64,000 nucleotides of DNA from Halotalea alkalilenta DSM 17697 (lineage in GTDB: Bacteria; Pseudomonadota; Gammaproteobacteria; Pseudomonadales; Halomonadaceae). The translations under genes and the position numbers were made by a program. The notes beneath the pieces are model-generated. The model saw only the letters and a program-made list of their open reading frames with translations. It did not search any database and had not been told where the DNA came from. Location: assembly GCF_000621205.1 (NCBI RefSeq), contig NZ_JHYY01000014.1, positions 155,585 to 219,584 on the forward strand, given 5' to 3'. This document shows positions 8,293 to 16,741 of this stretch, piece by piece. How positions within the stretch are numbered: position 1 is the first letter of the stretch; each line of letters begins with the position of its first letter.

Positions 8293-9031
8293 GCCCAGGG
8301 TCTGCGCGCTGATCCCGTTCTACAACCATCCAGCCAAGATCGCCAAGGTCTGTCGCCACCTCGCCGCACTTGGCCTGCCGATCCTGCTGGTCGACGACGG
8401 CAGCGACGAGGATTCGGCACGGGTCGTCGACGCCGTCGCCAGCGCAGGCGGGCACCGGCTGGTGCGTCTCGAGCGCAACCGCGGCAAGGGCGCGGCGGTG
8501 CGCGCGGGGCTCAAGGAGGCAGAGCGGCTCGGCTATACCCACGCCTTGCAGATGGACGCCGATGGCCAGCAGCACCCGGGCGACGTCGCGGCATTTCTCG
8601 CCTCCATGCGCGCCCGGCCCGGGGCGCTCGCGGCCGGCTATCCGATCTACGACCACAGCGTGCCGCGGGTGCGCTTCTATGGCCGCTACGCCACCCACGT
8701 ATGGGTATGGATCAATACCCTGTCGATGGCGATTCGAGACACCATGTGCGGGCTACGGCTCTATCCGGTGGCGGCGGTCAACCGCATGCTCGAGCGCCAT
8801 GACTGCGGCGACCGCATGTCCTTCGATACCGAGATCCTGGTGCGCTGGTACTGGGGCGGAGGCGAAGTGGTCAATCTGCCGGTGCGGATCGACTATCCCG
8901 AGGATGGGGTCAGCCATTTCGCACTGCTGAAGGACAACCTGCACATCTCCTGGATGCACACTCGGCTGTTCTTCGGCATGTTGATCCGCTTGCCGAGGCT
9001 TCTGAAACGACGCTGGGGCCGCGACGGATGA
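8285..9031 (+). CDS. apeJ: GT2 family glycosyltransferase
   Basis: The 248-residue protein has a standard GT-A fold N terminus: CALIPFYNHP, then LLVDDGSDE near residues 34-42, GKGAAVRAGL, and the metal-binding DADG at residues 91-94. FDTEI near residue 180 and a hydrophobic-basic tail (LFFGMLIRLPRLLKRR) suggest membrane association. In APE clusters this type of enzyme is proposed to glycosylate or build the polyene's lipid carrier. The start at 8285 is supported by AGAGGAG about 7 bp upstream and overlaps the ligase-dehydratase gene by 8 bp. The degenerate relative at 1-551 lies about 8 kb away in the same cluster. The ape symbol is by position and family; in some clusters the glycosyl- and acyltransferase parts are described as one protein. 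Confidence 0.82.
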   Translation: MAEPRVCALIPFYNHPAKIAKVCRHLAALGLPILLVDDGSDEDSARVVDAVASAGGHRLVRLERNRGKGAAVRAGLKEAERLGYTHALQMDADGQQHPGDVAAFLASMRARPGALAAGYPIYDHSVPRVRFYGRYATHVWVWINTLSMAIRDTMCGLRLYPVAAVNRMLERHDCGDRMSFDTEILVRWYWGGGEVVNLPVRIDYPEDGVSHFALLKDNLHISWMHTRLFFGMLIRLPRLLKRRWGRDG

Positions 9032-9972
9032 GCATGCACTGGGCGCGGATCTCGGAGCGCGGTTCGGTCACCGGCATGCGAATGATGCTCGCGATCCGGC
9101 GCGGCCTCGGCCCCTGGGCGTTCAGCGCGGCGCTGCACCCGGTGATGCTTTGGTACTTCTGCTTCCAGCGCGACGCCCGGCGCATCTCCCGGCAGTTCCT
9201 GCTGCGCGTCGATCCGAGCCTTGCCCGGCACCCCTTGAAGCTGCGCTGGCAGAGCTATCGCCATTTCGCAAGCTTCGGCAACTCGATGATGGATCGCCTG
9301 CTGGCCTGGAGCGGCCGGATCACCCGCGACGAATTGACCGGCGACGGGGTCCCGAACATCGAAGCCGCGATCGCCTCCGGGCGCGGCAGCCTGGTGCTGG
9401 TCTCCCACCATGGCAATTTCTCGGTGGTCGACGCCTTGGCGTCGCAGCAGCCGAAGCTCGATATCCTGGTACTGCAGCACACCAAGAATGCGGTCAAGTT
9501 CAATCGCGTGATCGCGCAGGTCGCCCGCCATCCAAGGCCCCCCGTCCTCGAGGTCAGCGAACTGACGCCCGCCGATGCCCAGCGCATGGCGCGCTGCATC
9601 GAAAGCGGAGGGTTCGTGGTGATCGCCGCCGACCGGCTCGCGGTCAGCGGCGGGCGCAGCCAGGAGGTCAGCTTCCTCGGCTCGCCCGCGCCATTCTCGG
9701 AGGGGCCGTTTCGCATCGCCACGCTGCTGCGCTGCCCGATCCATACCCTCGACTGCGTCAAGCGCGGTCGTAGCTTCCAGGTCGACTTCGAGCCCTTCGA
9801 CGACACCAGCGCACTGGCGCGCCATCGCCGCGAGGCGTGGATCAAGGAAGCGATGCAGCGCTATGCCGACCACCTCGGCGAACGCGCGCGACGTGATCCG
9901 TTGCAGTGGTACAACTTCTTTCCCTTCTGGCGCGAGACGGCTGCTCCAGATCCGCGCGAGGACGCCCGATGA
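9028..9972 (+). CDS. HtrB/LpxL-like acyltransferase
   Basis: The 314-residue protein belongs to the lipid A acyltransferase-like (LPLAT) family. Visible family blocks are LVLVSHHGNF around residues 122-131, a middle GGFVVIAADR, and FLGSPAPFSEGPFRIATLL. The usual catalytic box is H-x4-D/E; here it reads H127-H-G-N-F-S132, so the acidic residue is replaced by serine. The substitution was read directly from the codons (cac cat ggc aat ttc tcg). In aryl polyene clusters this protein follows the glycosyltransferase and is thought to acylate the glycolipid acceptor. It overlaps the GT2 gene by 4 bp and the thioesterase gene by 4 bp. Family membership is solid; catalytic competence is uncertain. Confidence 0.8.
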   Translation: MSMHWARISERGSVTGMRMMLAIRRGLGPWAFSAALHPVMLWYFCFQRDARRISRQFLLRVDPSLARHPLKLRWQSYRHFASFGNSMMDRLLAWSGRITRDELTGDGVPNIEAAIASGRGSLVLVSHHGNFSVVDALASQQPKLDILVLQHTKNAVKFNRVIAQVARHPRPPVLEVSELTPADAQRMARCIESGGFVVIAADRLAVSGGRSQEVSFLGSPAPFSEGPFRIATLLRCPIHTLDCVKRGRSFQVDFEPFDDTSALARHRREAWIKEAMQRYADHLGERARRDPLQWYNFFPFWRETAAPDPREDAR

Positions 9973-10424
9973 CCATCGACGAACGTACGCTGCCCAGCGC
10001 TGAAATAGAGCTCAGCGTCGCCTTCCACGATCTCGATCCGATGGGGGTGGTCTGGCACGGGCACTACGTCCGCTACCTCGAACTGGCGCGCTGCGAGCTG
10101 CTGGCAACCATCGGCTACGACTATCCGCAGATGGAGGCCTCGGGCTTCGCTTGGCCGGTGATCGATCTGTCGCTGCGCTACGTGCAGCCGCTGCGCTATC
10201 GTCAGCGAATCCGGGTCGAGGCGCGACTGCGCGAATGGGAGCATCGCCTGCGGATCGACTATCTGCTGCGCGACGCCGACAGCGGTCGCCGCTTGACCCG
10301 GGCGCGCAGCGACCAGGTCGCGGTACGGATCAGCGACGGCGCGATGCAGCTGGCGTCGCCGCCGGCGCTGGTCGAGCGCCTGCTCGCCTGGCAGCGCGAC
10401 GCCTTGGGGACGAAAGCGCCCTAG
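9969..10424 (+). CDS. apeK: Hotdog-fold acyl-ACP/CoA thioesterase
   Basis: The 151-residue protein shows the 4-hydroxybenzoyl-CoA thioesterase (4HBT) signature near its N terminus: FHDLDPMGVVWHGHYVRYLELAR, where the aspartate and the HGHYVRY segment form the active-site loop. A role in releasing or proofreading acyl chains from the ACPs is expected from the family. ATG 9969 is selected because it sits in the 4-bp overlap with the acyltransferase gene and immediately precedes the conserved fold; the frame upstream is a shadow. Confidence 0.85.
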   Translation: MTIDERTLPSAEIELSVAFHDLDPMGVVWHGHYVRYLELARCELLATIGYDYPQMEASGFAWPVIDLSLRYVQPLRYRQRIRVEARLREWEHRLRIDYLLRDADSGRRLTRARSDQVAVRISDGAMQLASPPALVERLLAWQRDALGTKAP

Positions 10425-10505
10425 CCCGACGGCCGGCGTCCCCGGTCAGCACCGCCCCTGTCGATCCCAGTGCCCGTCCACCCCCGATTCGAGGACCGGA
10501 AAGCC

Positions 10506-11744
10506 ATGCAGACATTGACCACCGACATCGCGATCATCGGTGCGGGCCCGGCGGGAGCCGCCGCCGCCGCATGGCTCGCCGGCAGAGGGCACCGCGTGCG
10601 GGTGGTCGAGCGCGCACGCTTCCCGCGCTTCTCGATCGGCGAGAGCCTGCTGCCCCAGTGCATGGCCTACCTCGCGCATTGCGGTCTGCTGGAGACGGTG
10701 GAAGCCGGTGGCTACCAGCGCAAGAACGGTGCCGCCTTCTGCTGGAGCGGCAGCTATCGCGCGATCGACTTTCGCGACAAGTTCAGCCCGGGCCCCGGCA
10801 CCACCTTCCAGGTGCCACGGGCGGACTTCGACCAGCGGCTGATCGAAGGCGCCCGCGCCCTGGGCGCGGAGGTGGACTTCGCCACCGAGGTCATCGACTT
10901 CCAGGCGGATGCCGCGCGACCACGCCTCGAGGTACGCGACGAGCATGGCGTCGAGCGCGCCATCGAGGCGCGCTTCGTGCTCGATGCCAGCGGCTACGGT
11001 CGCGTGCTCGCTCGTCTCGCCAAGCTCGATCGTCCCTCACGCCTCGATGAGCGCTGCGCGCTGTTCACCCATGTCGAGGACCGAATCGATCCCGAAAGCG
11101 GCTTCGATCGGGAAAAGATCCTGATCGGCATCCACCCTGAGCGTCCTGGCGTCTGGTTCTGGCTGATCCCGTTCAGCGACGGGCGCGCCTCGCTCGGCGT
11201 GGTGGGCTCGGCCGCGGAGATCGACGCCCTGCCCGGCGACGATGCCGAGCGACTGTTCATGCTCATCAGGGAGGAGCCACGCTTGGCCGAGCTGCTGGCC
11301 CGCGCAGCGCCGGTGCGCGAGATCCAGCGCCTGCGCGGCTACTCGGCCGATGTCTCCCGGCTGCACGGCCCGGGCTACGCGCTGCTCGGCAACGCGGGGG
11401 AGTTCCTCGACCCGGTCTTTTCCTCCGGCGTCACCGTGGCGCTGCATTCGGCAGTGCTTGCCGCCCCCTTGGTCGAGCGTCAATTGCAAGGGGAGGAGAT
11501 CGACTGGCAGCGGCAGTTCGAACTACCGCTGCGCCGCGGCGTGGCAACCTTTAGGGAGTTCGTCGAAGCTTGGTATGATGGCCGTTTGCCACGGATCATC
11601 TTCAGCGAAGGACAGCCTGCGCGCATCCGTACCATGATCAGCGCAGTGCTCGCGGGGTATGCCTGGGATCAGGCCAATCCGCTGGTCAGCGCCAGCCGCC
11701 GGCGTCTGGACAGCCTCGCCGCGAGCTGCACTCACCATCGTTGA
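10506..11744 (+). CDS. Flavin-dependent halogenase-like FAD oxidoreductase
   Basis: The 412-residue protein starts with an FAD-binding GAGPAG at residues 12-17 and continues with the GESLLP segment (45-50) typical of flavin-dependent halogenases and related monooxygenases. Two further family marks are visible: a KxGAxF motif with Lys73, which matches the catalytic lysine region of phenol-type halogenases, and WFWLIP at 217-222, an exact match to the WxWxIP halogenase signature. FAD closure follows around GNAGEFLDPVFSSGV. It would therefore chlorinate or brominate, or hydroxylate, the aryl head group or polyene; xanthomonadins are brominated aryl polyenes made next to a similar gene. ATG 10506 has GAGG upstream; the frame opens slightly earlier at a GTG. 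Halogenation is a prediction, because some family members only oxidise. Confidence 0.78.
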   Translation: MQTLTTDIAIIGAGPAGAAAAAWLAGRGHRVRVVERARFPRFSIGESLLPQCMAYLAHCGLLETVEAGGYQRKNGAAFCWSGSYRAIDFRDKFSPGPGTTFQVPRADFDQRLIEGARALGAEVDFATEVIDFQADAARPRLEVRDEHGVERAIEARFVLDASGYGRVLARLAKLDRPSRLDERCALFTHVEDRIDPESGFDREKILIGIHPERPGVWFWLIPFSDGRASLGVVGSAAEIDALPGDDAERLFMLIREEPRLAELLARAAPVREIQRLRGYSADVSRLHGPGYALLGNAGEFLDPVFSSGVTVALHSAVLAAPLVERQLQGEEIDWQRQFELPLRRGVATFREFVEAWYDGRLPRIIFSEGQPARIRTMISAVLAGYAWDQANPLVSASRRRLDSLAASCTHHR

Positions 11745-11789
11745 TCCCATCGCGGGATCGACGCGCTGGGTCTCACCGACAGGATTGCC

Positions 11790-12974
11790 ATGCCCGCCAC
11801 TTCATCGCGCCGGTGCCGCCTTTCGCCCCCGGCGATCGTCTGCCCACTCGGCCACCAGCTCGACCAGGTAGCCGATGGCTTGTTCGCCGGCCGGTCCGGG
11901 CTGGTCGAGGAAGCCGCGCTCATACCGGGGCGCCGCGTGCCGGTCGGCCGGGTCGAAGGCGAGCTGCCCCGCGCGCATGACTGGCCGATCGGCCTGCGTA
12001 CCCGCAACAACCTGCTGCTGGCGATGGCGCTGGAGCGCTTGAACCCAGAACTCGAGGCGCTGCGCGAACGAATGCCAAAAGCCCGCATCGCGGTAGTGAT
12101 CGGCACCAGTACCTCGAGCATCGCCGAGGGCGAGCGCGCGGTCATGCAGCGCGGACGCGACGGCACCTGGCCGCCCGACTTCCGCTACGCCACCTTCGAG
12201 CTCGGCTCCGCTGCGCGCTTCGCCCTCGACCATCTCGGCCTGGACGGCCCGGGCTATACCATCTCGACCGCCTGCACCTCCAGCGCCAAGGCGCTGAGCA
12301 GCGCGCGGCGCCTGCTCGCCTCCGGCGGCTATGATGCGGTCATCGCCGGTGGCGTCGATACCCTCTGCGGCCTGACCCTGAATGGTTTCGCCTCGCTCGA
12401 GGTGATCAGCGATCATCCCTGCCTGCCATTCTCAGCGAACCGTGCAGGCATCAACATCGGCGAGGCGGCGGCGCTGTTCCTGGTGACCGCCGAGCCGGGG
12501 GGGGTCCAGCTCAGCGGCTACGGCGAAAGCAGCGACGCCCATCACATTTCGGCACCCTGTCCCGACGGTCGCGGCGCCGAGCAGGCGATGCGCGATGCCC
12601 TGGAGATGGCCTCGCTTTCAGCGGCGCAGATCGATTATCTCAATCTCCACGGCACCGCCACCCTGCAAAACGATGCGATGGAGGCCATCGCGGTACAGCG
12701 CGTCTTCGGCTCAGAGCTCCCTTGCAGCTCGACCAAAGCGCTTACCGGCCACACGCTCGGCGCCTGCGGCGCGCTCGAGGCGGCGTTCTGCTGGCTTTCG
12801 CTCCACCATGCGCAAATGCCACCACACCGCTTCGATGGCAAGATCGATCCCAGTTTGCCTGCGCTGAACCTGACCGCGGGGGGAGCCTTCGAGGGGCGTC
12901 GGGTGATGAGCAACTCCTTCGGCTTCGGCGGCAACAACATCTCCCTGATCATGGAACGTAGCGATGCCGCCTGA
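11790..12974 (+). CDS. apeO: Beta-ketoacyl-ACP synthase (elongating KS)
   Basis: This is a 394-residue FabF/FabB-like ketosynthase with the complete triad: Cys162 in TISTACTSS, His287 in LHGTAT and His321 in LTGHTLGACG, followed by the SNSFGFGGNN glycine loop. It should carry out the decarboxylative condensation that adds two carbons per cycle. In the studied APE system the homologue pairs with the ApeC chain-length-factor-like protein. The ATG at 11790 lies behind an AGGA-like site; 45 bp separate it from the oxidoreductase gene. The next gene starts inside its last codons (11-bp overlap). Confidence 0.86.
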   Translation: MPATSSRRCRLSPPAIVCPLGHQLDQVADGLFAGRSGLVEEAALIPGRRVPVGRVEGELPRAHDWPIGLRTRNNLLLAMALERLNPELEALRERMPKARIAVVIGTSTSSIAEGERAVMQRGRDGTWPPDFRYATFELGSAARFALDHLGLDGPGYTISTACTSSAKALSSARRLLASGGYDAVIAGGVDTLCGLTLNGFASLEVISDHPCLPFSANRAGINIGEAAALFLVTAEPGGVQLSGYGESSDAHHISAPCPDGRGAEQAMRDALEMASLSAAQIDYLNLHGTATLQNDAMEAIAVQRVFGSELPCSSTKALTGHTLGACGALEAAFCWLSLHHAQMPPHRFDGKIDPSLPALNLTAGGAFEGRRVMSNSFGFGGNNISLIMERSDAA

Positions 12975-13434
12975 GTTTCCCCAGCCGATCGGCGACTATG
13001 TGCCGCACTCCCAGGAGATGTGCCTGCTCGATCGCATACTCGAGGCCGATGCCCAAGGGCTGCTTGCCGAGCTGACCCCGCGCCGTGGCGCCATGTTCGC
13101 GCGCGACGAGGGCATCCCCGGCTGGATCGGCATCGAATGGATGGCGCAGGCGATCGCCGCATGGTCGGGCATCGAGGCCAGGGCGGCGGGCGGTGCCCCT
13201 CACCTGGGGCTGCTGCTCGGCAGCCGCCGGTATCGCTGCACGGCGCCATGGTTCGCCTTCGACCGCCCGATCGTGGTAGACATCCGGCTCGAGTACCGCT
13301 CCGCCGAGGGCCTCGGCGTCTTCGCCTGCCGCCTGCTCGACGCCGACGGCGGCGAACTCGCCACCGCACGGGTCAACGTTTTCCAACCCGACTCGTTCGA
13401 GAGCATCGAGGGCATTCTCAATGACACCCCATGA
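12964..13434 (+). CDS. apeP: Hotdog dehydratase of aryl polyene synthesis
   Basis: The 156-residue protein fits the 3-hydroxylacyl-ACP dehydratase family of APE clusters: it begins IGDYVPHSQEMCLLDRI, contains the central helix segment IEWMAQAIAAWSG, and has LGLLLGSRRY and a C-terminal beta pattern of a hotdog fold. ApeP pairs with ApeI in the studied system to dehydrate the 3-hydroxyacyl intermediate; here the ApeI partner is expected to be the C-terminal domain of the ligase at 6604. It overlaps the ketosynthase gene by 11 bp and the reductase gene by 14 bp. Confidence 0.82.
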   Translation: MPPEFPQPIGDYVPHSQEMCLLDRILEADAQGLLAELTPRRGAMFARDEGIPGWIGIEWMAQAIAAWSGIEARAAGGAPHLGLLLGSRRYRCTAPWFAFDRPIVVDIRLEYRSAEGLGVFACRLLDADGGELATARVNVFQPDSFESIEGILNDTP

Positions 13435-14173
13435 GCCCCCTTCCGCACGCACCCGTCGCACCATCCTGGTCACCGGCGCCAGCCGGGGCATCGGTCAGGC
13501 CATCGCCTCGAGATTGGCCCGCGACGGTTTCGACCTGGTGGTCCATGCGCGCAAGGAGGCATCGCTCGATGCCACCTGCGAGCTTCTCCACGGCTCGGAA
13601 GGCGCGGTACGGCGGTTGGCCTTCGACGTCACCGATCGCGCCGCCGCCCGCGCCGCGCTGGAAGCCGACATCGAGCGCCATGGCGCCTACTACGGGGTGA
13701 TCTGCAATGCCGGCATCAGCGCGGACGGCGCCTTCCCGGCGCTCAGCGACGAAGACTGGGACAGCGTGATCGATACCGGGCTCGGCGGTTTCTACAACGT
13801 GATCAAGCCGACGGTGATGCCGATGATCCGCCGTCGCGCGCCAGGGCGGATCGTAGTGATCTCCTCGGTGTCGGGGGTGATCGGCAACCGCGGCCAAGTC
13901 AACTACAGCGCCGCCAAGGCGGGAGTGATCGGTGCCGCCAAGGCGCTGGCGGTGGAGCTCGCCAAACGGCGGATCACGGTCAACTGCGTAGCACCGGGGC
14001 TGATCGATACCGGCATGACCGAGGGGCTCGATCTCGATACCCTGCTGCAGGTCGTGCCGATGCGCCGCCAAGGCACGCCGGAGGAGGTCGCCTCGCTGGT
14101 CGGCTACCTGTGCCATGCCGACTCGGGCTATCTGACTCGCCAAGTCATCTCGGTCAACGGAGGGATGTACTAG
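13421..14173 (+). CDS. apeQ: 3-oxoacyl-ACP reductase (SDR, FabG-like)
   Basis: This is a 250-residue classical short-chain dehydrogenase: TGASRGIG at residues 18-25 (NADPH binding), an NAG loop in CNAGISADG, and the catalytic Ser about 149, Tyr162 and Lys166 (YSAAK). The C terminus (SGYLTRQVISVNGGMY) is typical of FabG. It would reduce the 3-keto group formed by the ketosynthases before dehydration. Start at 13421 overlaps the dehydratase gene by 14 bp; the following ketosynthase begins 2 bp after its stop. Confidence 0.88.
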   Translation: MTPHEPPSARTRRTILVTGASRGIGQAIASRLARDGFDLVVHARKEASLDATCELLHGSEGAVRRLAFDVTDRAAARAALEADIERHGAYYGVICNAGISADGAFPALSDEDWDSVIDTGLGGFYNVIKPTVMPMIRRRAPGRIVVISSVSGVIGNRGQVNYSAAKAGVIGAAKALAVELAKRRITVNCVAPGLIDTGMTEGLDLDTLLQVVPMRRQGTPEEVASLVGYLCHADSGYLTRQVISVNGGMY

Positions 14174-14174
14174 C

Positions 14175-15407
14175 ATGCGGCTCAAACGCGTGGTGGTGAC
14201 GGGAATGGCGGGGTTCAGCCCGGTAGGCAGCGACTGGGAAACGATTCGCCGCCATCTGTTCGAAAACCGCAGCGGCGTGCGCTACATGAGCGAATGGGAT
14301 GCCTACCAGGGCCTCGGCACGCGCCTCGGCGCACCGGTGGCGGACTTTTCCCTGCCCTCGCACTACACCCGCAAGGCGCTGCGCAGCATGGGGCGCAGCG
14401 CCCAGATGGCGACTCGCGCCAGCGAGCTTGCGCTCGAGGATGCTGGCCTTCTCGATGACCCGCTGGTGGGCAGCGGCCGGATGGGCATCGCCTACGGCGC
14501 CTCGACCGGCGAACCGGACGCCGTGGCCCACTTCGGCAACATGCTGATCAACAAATCGGTCGAGGGTCTCAACGCCAACTCCTACGTGCGGATGATGTCG
14601 CACACTTCAGCGGTCAACATCGGCGTGTTCCTCGGCGTGCGCGGACGCATCCACACCACCTCGAGCGCCTGCACCTCGGCGAGCCAGGGCATAGGCTACG
14701 GCTTCGAGGCGATCCGCTACGGCCGCCAGACCGCGATGATCGTCGGCGGCTGCGAGGAACTCTCCGCCGCCGAGGCAGCGGTGTTCGACACCCTGTTCGC
14801 CACCAGCACCCGCAACGATGCCCCCGAGCTCTCTCCACGCCCGTTCGACCGCGACCGCGACGGCCTGGTGATCGGCGAAGGCGCCTGCACGCTGATCCTC
14901 GAGGAACTCGAGCATGCTCGCGGCCGCGGCGCGCGGATCTACGCCGAGGTGGTCGGTTTCGGCACCAACAGCGACGGAGTCCACGTCACCCAGCCCAACC
15001 CCGGGACCATGGCGCAGGCGATTCGCCTCGCGCTCGAGGACGCAGCGCTCGTGCCCTCGAGCATCGGCTACGTCAGTGCCCACGGGACCGCCACCGACCG
15101 CGGCGACGCCGCCGAGAGCCTGGCGACCCAGGAGGTCCTGGGCTCGCGCACGCCGATCAGCGCGTTCAAGAGCTATACCGGCCACACCCTGGGCGCCTGC
15201 GGCTCGTTGGAGGCGATGGTCGCGATCCAGATGATGCGCGAGGAGACGTTCCATCCTACCCTCAACCTCGCGCAGCCCGGTCCCGACTGCGCGCCCTTGG
15301 ACTACATCGTGGGCAGCCCGCGGCGACTGGCCTGCGAGTACGTGATGAGCAACAACTTCGCTTTCGGCGGGATCAATACCTCGCTGATCTTCAAACGCTG
15401 GGATTGA
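14175..15407 (+). CDS. apeR: Beta-ketoacyl-ACP synthase (second complete KS)
   Basis: The 410-residue ketosynthase has an intact triad: Cys166 in SSACTSASQG, His303 in SAHGTATDRG and His337 in YTGHTLGACG, and a closing NNFAFGGIN loop. It is only distantly like the KS at 11790. In APE assembly lines this second full-length KS is thought to act in the early condensation on the aryl starter, but the sequence alone does not prove which KS does which step. It begins two bases after the reductase stop and ends the biosynthetic core; 25 bp separate it from the DUF4105 gene. Confidence 0.86.
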   Translation: MRLKRVVVTGMAGFSPVGSDWETIRRHLFENRSGVRYMSEWDAYQGLGTRLGAPVADFSLPSHYTRKALRSMGRSAQMATRASELALEDAGLLDDPLVGSGRMGIAYGASTGEPDAVAHFGNMLINKSVEGLNANSYVRMMSHTSAVNIGVFLGVRGRIHTTSSACTSASQGIGYGFEAIRYGRQTAMIVGGCEELSAAEAAVFDTLFATSTRNDAPELSPRPFDRDRDGLVIGEGACTLILEELEHARGRGARIYAEVVGFGTNSDGVHVTQPNPGTMAQAIRLALEDAALVPSSIGYVSAHGTATDRGDAAESLATQEVLGSRTPISAFKSYTGHTLGACGSLEAMVAIQMMREETFHPTLNLAQPGPDCAPLDYIVGSPRRLACEYVMSNNFAFGGINTSLIFKRWD

Positions 15408-15432
15408 CCTGCCCGCTTTCGCTCGAGGCCTT

Positions 15433-16497
15433 ATGAATCCACACCCCTCATTGCCGCGGCTGTTGCTCAACGCGCTCTGGCGCGCGCTGCTTTCGCTGGT
15501 GGTGATACTCGGTGCGCTGTGGGGCGCGATGGCGCTAAGTTTCCAGCTGCCTGCGCCGAACTGGCTGAAAGGGGTGACGATCGGCGCCTGGACGCTGCTC
15601 GCGGTACTGGCGCTGCTCGGGCTCTGGCGGGTACCGCGTCGATGGCATCGCGGCGGCCTGTTCGGCTGGCTGCTGGCGGCGCTACTGCTGGGCATCTGGT
15701 GGGGCACCATCCAGCCATCCAACCATCGCGACTGGGCGCCGGACGTCGCGCGGATACTCGATGCCGAGGTCGACGGCAGCCGGGTGACGCTGCATAACGT
15801 GCGCAACTTCGAATGGCGCACGCGTGAGGACTTCATCGAGCGCTGGGAGACCCGCGAGTACGACCTCGACCAGCTCGAATCGGTGGACCTGCTGGTCTCC
15901 TACTGGATGGGCCCGGCGATCGCCCACACCCTGGTCAGCTTCGGCTTCGCCGATGGCCGCCAGCTGGTGTTCTCGGTGGAGATCCGCCGCGAGCGCGGCG
16001 AGACGTTCTCCACCCTCGGCGGCTTCTTCAAGCAGTTCGAGGTGGCGCTGGTCGCAAGCGACGAGCGGGACATCGTCCGGACCCGCTCCAACGTGCGCGG
16101 CGAGGAGGTGTATCTCTATCGTGTCGAGCTGCCTCGCGACGACGCCCGCGCGCTGTTCCTCTCCTATCTCGACGAGGCGCGAGAGCTGCGCGACGCACCG
16201 CGCTTCTACAATACCCTGACCACCAACTGCACCACCCTGGTGTTCGACATGGTCAAGCGGATCGTCCCGGGGCTGCCGAAGGACATCAGGCTGATACTCT
16301 CAGGCTACCTGCCGGACTACATCTACGATCTTGGCGGACTGCCATCGGGCTACACGTTCGAAGAGCTCAAGCGCCTCGGCCGGATCAACCAGCGGGCGGT
16401 CGATTCCGACCAGGGTGGCCGGTCGAGCGAGGACTTCTCGCGAGCGATCCGCGAAGGCGTGCCTGGAGCATCCGGTTCAATCCCGGGGATGCGCTGA
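15433..16497 (+). CDS. DUF4105 membrane protein (Lnb-like N-terminal periplasmic domain)
   Basis: The 354-residue protein has three TM segments in its first 100 residues (SLVVILGALWGAMAL, IGAWTLLAVLALLGL, LFGWLLAALLLGIWWG) and a soluble domain after about 105. The domain matches the DUF4105/Lnb-type periplasmic fold: HTLVSFGFADGRQLVFSVEIR and later YNTLTTNCTTLVFDM, where Cys266 is the likely nucleophile and the earlier His in AIAHTLVSF could complete a papain/NlpC-like site. Lnb-type proteins process lipoproteins or cell-envelope substrates. Co-directional placement at the end of the aryl polyene operon suggests a role in envelope attachment of the pigment, but it could be an unrelated neighbour. 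Confidence 0.75.
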   Translation: MNPHPSLPRLLLNALWRALLSLVVILGALWGAMALSFQLPAPNWLKGVTIGAWTLLAVLALLGLWRVPRRWHRGGLFGWLLAALLLGIWWGTIQPSNHRDWAPDVARILDAEVDGSRVTLHNVRNFEWRTREDFIERWETREYDLDQLESVDLLVSYWMGPAIAHTLVSFGFADGRQLVFSVEIRRERGETFSTLGGFFKQFEVALVASDERDIVRTRSNVRGEEVYLYRVELPRDDARALFLSYLDEARELRDAPRFYNTLTTNCTTLVFDMVKRIVPGLPKDIRLILSGYLPDYIYDLGGLPSGYTFEELKRLGRINQRAVDSDQGGRSSEDFSRAIREGVPGASGSIPGMR

Positions 16498-16741
16498 AAG
16501 CGACCCGCCCAGGCGCTTAACCATTACTTAATTAATCCCGCTTTCTCCTTCCAGATCATCGTCACTGGCCTAATTTGTCGGCAAGCTATTCGGTCCGCCG
16601 ACCCGACGACAGGGCGTTCCCGCGCGCCCAGAATGCCGTGGCTCGGTCGGCTCGCTTCGAGCAGTTCCCAAGGCATGCTTTCGTTCGTCCTCGCCTCGCG
16701 GCGGGATGCGCGGAGCCGATTCGAAGAACAAGGTGAAGATC

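Noticed and set aside
10470..10505. GTG start 12 codons upstream for the halogenase-like gene
   Set aside because: The FAD-binding strand starts right after Met at 10506, which has a GAGG site; the extension is not conserved-looking.
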